Assembly: GCA_019925095.2 (NCBI GenBank)
Contig: CM034394.1
Span: 10,242,272-10,306,271, forward strand
Direction of reading: 5' to 3'
DNA length: 64,000 nt
Source of the DNA: Dendrolimus kikuchii
Lineage: Eukaryota; Arthropoda; Insecta; Lepidoptera; Lasiocampidae
This document shows positions 56,901 through 64,000 of the stretch, in pieces; the stretch's first letter is position 1; every line of letters begins with the position of its first letter. The translations under genes were made by a program, and so were the position numbers. The notes below the pieces were generated by a model. That model was not told the origin of the DNA. It was given only the letters and a program-made list of their open reading frames with translations, and ran no database searches.

Positions 56901-59640
56901 GACTAAGTATCTTTATGTTAAGGTAATAAGGTATACACAGAAAAGGGGTAGAAAACAAAGCCTTTAACATCTCACCGACAAAGTGTTTTGTTTTAAAGAA
57001 AAAAGTCCATTTTTACTATGCCAATAAAATACATCTAAGTGCCGAGTCGGATTTTCTAAACGAATCAATAAAAAAATTGCAAAGCAAATAATGCTCTTGT
57101 TAAGGTAACCCTTTCTACCTGCGAAGCGCAATTACACGATGTTTATACGGATATTATAACTTTACAACCCTTCCCTGCTATTGTAGGTTTTTTATACGCG
57201 CTCGCTGCACTTGTGCGCCGGACGTGTCAGTAATAGAGCTGCGAATGACGTATACCATGAACTCAGACCATATGCCTTCACACACTTGAATGGTGAACGA
57301 GGAAACAAAGCCATAAGCAAGGGTGAAATTTCACTTTTTGACTCTTTTATTTCTTTATTCAACCCTTTTTTTTACCAGGCACGCGCATCCCAGAAAATAT
57401 TATAATATTTCATATGAATACTGTATCCCAGTAATTTTTTAATAAATATAAAAAATATCAGATAGCTGCGACAGTTGAGGCACCTAAGAACTTTCTGTGG
57501 TCACGGTGTAAGCTTTTTTTGATGGGCACCTGTTTAATGTCTGGGATTATTGAATTTGATAAAACAACATATTGCGTTAATGCATCAAAATTGTTATGGG
57601 TAAAATTGAGGTGTTTTTGTCGCATATTGGGTCCGTTTGTAGTTGTGTCGTTAATGTAATATTTACATATAAATTTGGAACTTTTAACATTTACTTATAA
57701 TGTAAAGTTTATATCGATTTACAAAAATCACAATCAAATTCTACATCTTCTTATTTTTAAAACATATATTCACAGTTTTTGTACCTAATAAGCGTCGAGA
57801 TTCAAATTTTAGAATAATTTCTAAATGAAAGCCGAACTCATAACGTTTCACTCTAACCTCAACCACAGCCTCGGATCTTGAATTTTTCGAGGGGGGCAAA
57901 CTGAAAAATGCCGTCCCAGCTCGCCTATATTTTTACCTTAAAGCATTAATAATTACAATCATTTCAGTCATCAGAAGTCCACTGATGGACACGCGTGCGT
58001 CTGTGCTTTTTAACCTATGCCTACGCGCCCGGCGAAAAGTAATTTATGTGCTTAAGTACTGGACATCTCAGTGGTCAAAGTTGCGTTAATAATGAGTTGT
58101 GTATTTGTCTGCAAAGTTTGAATTTGCTGCCTATTGAATTGGCCGCCCGGGGTATGGGCCCCGGCTTGCCCCCCCTAGATCCGGCCTTGCTCAGCCAAAT
58201 AGTAAGTTACTAACAAAAGCAACAGAGGTCTTGTAGGAATTCAAAAACTCACAAATTCCTTAAAGATCTGAAATATCATAAAAAAATATTTACACAGAAG
58301 ATTACAATTAAACGTGTAATAGTAATTAAATCTAAGAATTTGTCACATGTCGAAAATTGTGACAGGTCGTTGCTTGCTAGAAGGAAGAATGCTTGGCTGC
58401 AGATGTCAGCATTGCATGAAGTATGAGTAAAAACCATTGCCTTTTAATTAATTCGCTCTCTAAGATTCTGACATATTTTTATAGAAGTGCTAAAGTGATT
58501 AAATGTGTTAAATTGCGTTATCAAGAATTCCTTACAATGCTTTTAAATAGTGATAAACAATAAAAATACCTTAACACATTTCACATGAGCAGATGTATTC
58601 ACGTTATAGGGGAAAGGTTATCGATTACCATGTGATCCAATTAATCGATATGGAAACAATCATTCGTTTGGAACCTCTAACCGCGTTCAAATAGATCTAT
58701 CAGTATCTTTTCGAATTAGAGTTGTTTTATATCAGTTTTTTCTAAGACGGATGTCTACCCCTTTTTTAATCGGATTTGGTGGGCGCGTGTGCCGTGTTTT
58801 TTCTTGCCTCTCAATAAAAACCTAAATCCACCTTATTGCAGCCGTTAGGGGTCACTTTTTTATTAATTTCCGTTGGGCCGCGGTAGGTGAATGTTTTAAT
58901 TAGTGTATTCTCTTACCGTAACTTTAGCTCGTATCAATCGTGCATATCAATTTATTACTTCGTAGTATAATTTAGCGTACCCGTGCTATATATTTATTCC
59001 CGGTGGAAACGCTTTTAATTAATATCATGCATACATTTTATTTAAATATTTTGGTAATTGAAAATGACCTTTTATTGTTAATTTTATAGCTATAAGATAA
59101 TGATAATATATTTTTTTATTCTATCATCTATACATGCCGTTCTCTTCAGAGGTACTCGTGTAGGTGCAGGTCCAGTTTTACACAATTAATAAATCCTTCC
59201 GATGTGCCTGCGCAGTAAATTAATTTTAGTAGCGTGCGATACAAAACAGAGCTAAAAATGTATAACAAGTAACACTACCATTTTCGCTTGCGAATAACGT
59301 TCAATATAGATTGTTTTCATGTCGGAAATTGGCTACTCTTTTTAGCGCAAACGAAAACTGGTGATCGGAATTATTATAAGTTGGTTTAAATGGTTTAAAT
59401 CTACCCTTGGACCCCATTAGGTGGCGCTGGAATCGGAACCGAGATTTTTATTTTTTTTAAACCGAGAGGTCGATAAATATGAGTTCTGCTGTCAACTAAG
59501 TTACATAGCATCAAATAGATGGCGCCATACTTTAAGTCCTACATACATACATATAATAAAAAAAACATGTTGTGCAACTATCTGTAATTTTCAATTAAAA
59601 ACTAACTGTTATACACCTTTTTTGCGATCTAAATATAATT
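53932..59640. other. 5.7-kb stretch without recognised genes
   Basis: Mostly AT-rich, with GC-richer blocks at 54830-55060 ('aggaagggttctgcgctc' and 'ccaggaagggttcgcacgg' form a short direct repeat), 57180-57260, 58130-58190 and 58740-58990. The last block contains 'gcttttaattaatatc'-type homeodomain-like AT cores. No exon could be supported, and I see no full transposon. A regulatory landscape or long intron is possible. Confidence 0.4.
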
Positions 59641-59644
59641 TATA

Positions 59645-60082
59645 AGTAGAGTAAACGCGGTTGAGATGCGAGCACTGCGCAAAATCTGCGGAGTGACGCT
59701 CGCGGACCGCGTTCGTAATACCGAAGTAAGAAAGAGAGTTGGTCTGAAAGAGAGTGTCGGGGTGAAGGTAAGGAAAGGAATGCTCCGGTGGTTCGGGCAT
59801 GTGGAAAGAATGCATGATGAAAGAATGACTAAACAGATATACAATGCAAAAGTGGATGGATGCAGAAGTCGTGGAAGGCCACGACACACCTTCCATGATC
59901 AAATTGATCGTGTACTAGCGGAGGGTGATGTCAGGAGCCTTAAGAACAGACGAGTGTGCATGACAAGAGTTATGAATGTCAAAGAAGCAAGTGAGGTGTG
60001 TAAGAATGGGCCTAAATGGCGCTCTGTTGTTCGTGCCTACCCCGCAAGGGAACTGGCGTGAAGTTATGTATGTATGTATGTA
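59645..60082 (+). mobile_element. RTE-type LINE 3' fragment, copy 2
   Basis: Matches 21490-21925 closely from 'agtagagtaaacgcgg' to the ATGT tail ('ttatgtatgtatgtatgta'). The frame 59666-60061 stays open for 131 codons to a TGA after YPARELA, so it lacks the nonsense change seen at 21796 in the other copy. It encodes only the region C-terminal to the RT palm ([20 protein letters not shown] to [20 protein letters not shown]), with no catalytic residues. The 5' truncation point differs from the first copy. Confidence 0.9.
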
Positions 60083-62190
60083 AAGATAATTTCTTTATTA
60101 GTAGAGTTACCCTAGAACCGAACGCCATACTGCAAAAGAGAAGTAAGATTGCCATTATATGCTGTTTTTACTATAGATATATTAGCAACTTTCGACAGCA
60201 TATATAATGCATATAAGTAGTACTGATTTAGTCGTATACCTACTGTAAGTTTCTCGACATGTACTTTCCAATTTCAATTTGAGTCAATATGTAATCATAA
60301 AAAATTTGGGTTTTGTACCTGTTATAACTAGTACACTTAGTAATTCGCCGAAATATTTATTATTTTTAACGTCTTATTTTTAAAAATCATAAAGTTGGTT
60401 TTTGGCAAATTTTGTATTAATTTGTTTTTCAATAACTGAGTCATTACTATTGTGGAATAATATAGTACTGTCATCAGCATTTTAGGTATGTCTTAATTTT
60501 TAATTTTTTAATGGAGGTGTAACTTTATTCGTAGTCTCTTTCCTTAAAGTTAATTTTAAATACTTATAGAATTTGTTGATTGAGTAAGTATAATATGCGT
60601 AGTTTCATTGTAAATATATTGCGTCGGATGTTTTAGCATACGCCTATGGTATATTAGAGAATGGATCGTATGGGACAAAAAGCTGAGGAATGTCATTAAT
60701 ATTCAAAACGAACTAGGAGGGATTATAAAATAATAGCAGTAATTTGGTGTGGAACGCCTCGTTCCACGCCGCCCGCCCGGCCGCCCGGCCGCCAGGGCCT
60801 GGAGCCCGGGCCCCGCTCGGCTCGCGACGGAATTTCTCGATAAGATATGCATGGAAATATGTCTGCTTTATTACATTTTTTTAAGTGACCAACTTAGATT
60901 ATAGTGTGCCATTTTTATTCTTGAATTTTTTATGTTTATGAAACAACCATGCAGTTGCAAATCATGCGCGCGGGTTTGTGTCAAGGAGCTAGCGAACTGG
61001 ATAGGTAAATGGCAACTAAAATTGAATTTAAATTATTGAGCTTATTGAATGTATCACTAATGAAACATCTGAATCATGACAAGTACTCTTGTTTTCGGCT
61101 TTGAGGTGTCTGAGGCTATTTATTTTTATTCGAATATTGTACGAGCAACATTTTGATATGGGTTTCTAGTGTGCATAGTCTGATTGAATTAATGTTAAAG
61201 TAAGTTTGTTTATTCTCTCTTTATGATCTTAAAATATGGATATACAGACATTCAATGAATATTTGTTCCTTAGAGGACGCAGAACACAGGTACAAGATAC
61301 TTCGCAAAATTTGTAGTCTATATATAAGTTGGCGAAATTAGTGTAAAAGCATTAGCTAATTAATAAAACTTATATTGTTTGACCTTCTTGCATAGTCAAG
61401 ACGAAGATTCAATATTGTAGAATTTTAACTATATCATTACATTAATAGTTTCTTTGTAAAAACGACATCAAGTAGGTACTACAATTAACTGGGCTTAATT
61501 ACATTCTATTAATTTTCTTTCTTTCCATTATGTCCACGATATAACAATTATCTTTACCCTATTTTTGAAATTTCTATAACAGTTAATCGTTTCCATCGTC
61601 CATTATACTAATAAAATATTAAGTTTTCGTTTAAAAAATAATTTAAAACGATTTTTGTTAAAGGACCATTTCTTAAACATTGGATTATATCACTTAAAGG
61701 TTGGACGCGGAAGAAAAACTTTGTTTGAAAATGCATAGATACCTAAATACGCAATTAAACAATGTAACAATGAAGTGATGTAAATTGCGGATATTTCGAA
61801 CTTCTGCGAATTTTCAATTTTGCATACAAAACAAACTCTTTTTGTTGTACTTGAAAAAAATTAGCAGTACAATACCAAAACATTTCAAAGGGAGCAAAGA
61901 ATATTGTTTATGCTCCCATAAAACGACATGGTTTAGTAAATTGTTTAGAAATATGATCTAAATAAAGGGCACCAATTTTTTCTCTACTGTTTTACATTTA
62001 AAATTTAATAATCAGGTAGCAGCACATTGTACATTTCTGGAAAGTTCTAAAAATATTGTTGTATAGTTTTTAATCAACAGTTAAATGCTTTTGGATGAAT
62101 TTTTCTATAGCCTAATAATGAGTTGAAAAACCTCTGTAACCTTATTAACGGATCTATATAACTGTGGGGTATTACGGGCTGTAGATCACA
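60083..62190. other. Non-coding stretch with a small GC-rich block
   Basis: AT-rich DNA without recognised genes. A sharply GC-rich block at 60745-60830 ('ccgcccgcccggccgcccgg') stands out. No frame or splice signals around it are convincing. Confidence 0.45.
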
Positions 62191-62198
62191 GAATGTAT

Positions 62199-62436
62199 AC
62201 GCCAGGTGGTAGGGCATTTGCCCGACTGGATGGCTACCACCCCTGGTCTAAAGTATGTCGCCATAACAACCTTCGAGTTGTGTTCCGGCATTAGTGACCA
62301 GGTTCCAGTTTCCCTTAAGAGAGCAGCAGCGCATTTGTAGTACCTTTGGTGTTGCAAATGTCCATAGGCGATGGTAACCGCTTTCCATCAAGTGGGCCAT
62401 TTGCCTGTCTGCTGATCTCCTGCAATAAAAAAAAAA
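62199..62436 (+). repeat. SINE-like repeat, family S, copy 4, with 7-bp direct repeats
   Basis: Starts 'acgccaggtggtagggcatt' and ends 'gatctcctgcaataaaaaa'. AATGTAT occurs directly before (62192-62198) and after (62435-62441, sharing the tail), a plausible short target duplication. Body as in copies 1-3. Confidence 0.82.
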
Positions 62437-63740
62437 TGTATTAAAATTTGCCTTAGATAAAAAGCGTTGGACGAAATTTGCCATTAAAGTAATAAGTTAC
62501 CCATTTAAGCAGCAGAATTATATAAAGTAGAAATATTGTTAGTAGAATTGTTTAGGCACAAGAATTTGCAAGAACACAATGTAGTAGAATAAAATTATGG
62601 CATTAAAGAGAATAAAATAAAAGATAAAAAAAACACATAAAACAAGTAAAAGAACCCCTGACAAACGTGTGCGTCAGGAGATAGAGAATTTATAAAAAAA
62701 GGTTAACCATTAAAGTATGTATATCTGTTCAAACGATAATAACAACTTAACTCGCCAATTTTGCAAGTTTACTCACTTATTGATTAACCCAAATGTAAAT
62801 CAGGCAATGGAAGAAGAATACTATTCTTATTCCATGACCAGGCTTGATATTAGGTATTTTAAATGATAGTAGATATTTTTGATACTTATCCTAATTCTCG
62901 ATTTGCAGAACTTGATGGAAATCAATATTGCTATAATTATATAAACAAATAATACAACAAAATATTTCCAACTACGAAAAGTAAAATATTTGTCACTATG
63001 AAATATAGAATCTAGAATGGTAGCATTTATGAACTGAAGTTGTTTTTTATACTAACATTGGTTAAGAATAAAATTGTTTAGTAATTATAAATAAATTGTA
63101 TAATAATCACAACGTATAATCTTATGGACAAACTAGCTGAGTATTCCTTGATGATATTTTTGACCTAAATCTAATGTTATCACTAAACCTGCGTATTACA
63201 TAATGACAAAAATGTTGATTTTATTGGGTACAGATGTTTTTCACGTTTTAATGAGGAATATTCCTAGCAATAACTGTCGTTACAATAAATATACTAAGTG
63301 CAGCTGCTTTATTTCACAATTGCAATTTGAAAGGGTACAAATATTTGACATACTGCATAGATACATAGATAACTCTTTATAGTGCACTAAAAACAGAATT
63401 ATAAGTAGTGTAAATAAATTTCAAATAAGTGGACGGCCTTATCACCGAAACGATCTCCTCCAGACTACCTTGTGATAGGCTTAATGAAACATAAATTATG
63501 TATAACATTTTTATGTGTGTATAATTGTATATATATCAGAGCAATTAGTAATAATGGTTTCTGATGTAACTATCGGGTTTATTGACATCGAAAAGTAGTA
63601 AACTACTATCAACTTGTTGCTAGGCCGATTATAGCTTTAGAAATAAAATATTTTCTATGTTATGTTATAGTGAATCTTGTAAACACAGGGCCTTGTTATC
63701 TGCAAGAGAGCATAGCTGTAGGCATTCAGTAGCGGGATAG
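62437..63740. other. AT-rich spacer
   Basis: An A-rich segment at 62560-62700 ('agtaaaagaacccctgac') resembles one at 15060-15180 ('aataaagaacccctttcc'), probably 3' ends of one retroelement family. Nothing else was recognised. Confidence 0.4.
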
Positions 63741-63905
63741 GCTGATCAATCATGGAGCCTACCCCTTCTATCCCGCCCAGTCGAGTGGCGGCGCGAAAAC
63801 AAACGGTTGCCAGGCAACGTGCGGGGGCGGGGGCGCCCACACGGACGAGCCACACACCGCATCACCGAACCCCATGTATGACACACTACCTCGCTCCGTG
63901 GCCCA
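63741..63905. promoter_or_regulatory. GC-rich promoter-like block at the right edge
   Basis: About 160 bp of GC-rich sequence in AT-rich surroundings. It contains a GC-box-like 'gcgggggcgggggcgc' at about 63821 and, just upstream, a perfect palindrome of RFX X-box type at 63806-63818. No exon was identified next to it, so the gene it might serve would lie beyond the window or be unrecognised. Confidence 0.4.
63806..63818. promoter_or_regulatory. RFX-type X-box palindrome GTTGCCAGGCAAC
   Basis: Perfect 13-bp inverted repeat with GTTGC and GCAAC half-sites, the pattern bound by RFX-family winged-helix factors that control ciliary and other genes. Seen directly; function is inferred. Confidence 0.45.
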
Positions 63906-64000
63906 AGCTTCAAAAGTACAAACACAACAATGACAATCTTCATATTTTATTATCACAATAACTTCAATTGTTTTACTTGGTACTGTTATCACAAGGACTT

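Overview
The window is animal nuclear DNA, almost certainly from a moth or butterfly (Lepidoptera). It is AT-rich, its genes are split into short exons with GT-AG introns, and introns and spacers are full of mariner/Tc1 elements, an RTE-type LINE, a Penelope-like element, SINE-like repeats and MITE hairpins. Several short repeats have the look of dispersed repeats I know from lepidopteran genomes, but no database search was possible. The species cannot be named from the sequence.

Four genes can be assembled exon by exon with consistent reading phase. From left to right they are: a tetraspanin on the minus strand (4424-8773, 5 exons, 328 aa); Elongator subunit ELP4 on the minus strand (9500-18441, 7 exons, 371 aa); translation initiation factor eIF3 subunit M on the plus strand (19734-24608, 7 exons, 386 aa); and a short single-pass SUN-domain protein of the SPAG4 type on the plus strand (27847-34892, 4 exons, 310 aa). 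ELP4 and eIF3m are divergently transcribed from a 1.3 kb spacer that holds two copies of one MITE, each with a perfect TGACGTCA (CRE-type) palindrome. The genes have unrelated roles (membrane organisation, tRNA wobble modification, translation initiation, nuclear-envelope/sperm LINC complex), so the neighbourhood is not a functional cluster.

Nested insertions explain much of the intron length. ELP4 intron 5 has a mariner split by a 1.8 kb inverted-repeat element that itself holds a roughly 720 bp palindrome. eIF3m intron 3 has a DNA transposon with a 5'-truncated RTE LINE inserted in it (13 bp target duplication). SUN-gene intron 1 has a mariner, and intron 3 has a second mariner of the same family split by a Penelope-like element (13 bp target duplication).

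From 34.9 kb to the right edge no confident host exon is visible. The first part (35-45 kb) is a graveyard of repeats: a decayed LINE cut by a roughly 270 bp retroposon, several copies of a SINE-like repeat, MITE hairpins, and a poorly understood patch of broken coding-like sequence at 40.4-43.4 kb. From 45 to 64 kb the DNA has few repeats and scattered GC-rich blocks. This would fit regulatory DNA or a long intron of a gene outside the window, but that is inference. The right edge has a small GC-rich block with a perfect RFX-type X-box palindrome.

The least familiar item is the roughly 270 bp retroposon present three times (10.9, 25.5 and 36.9 kb). All copies share the same 5' end, two have clear target-site duplications and A-rich tails, no pol III boxes are obvious, and the 5' end carries an E2F-like TTTGGCGGGAA motif.
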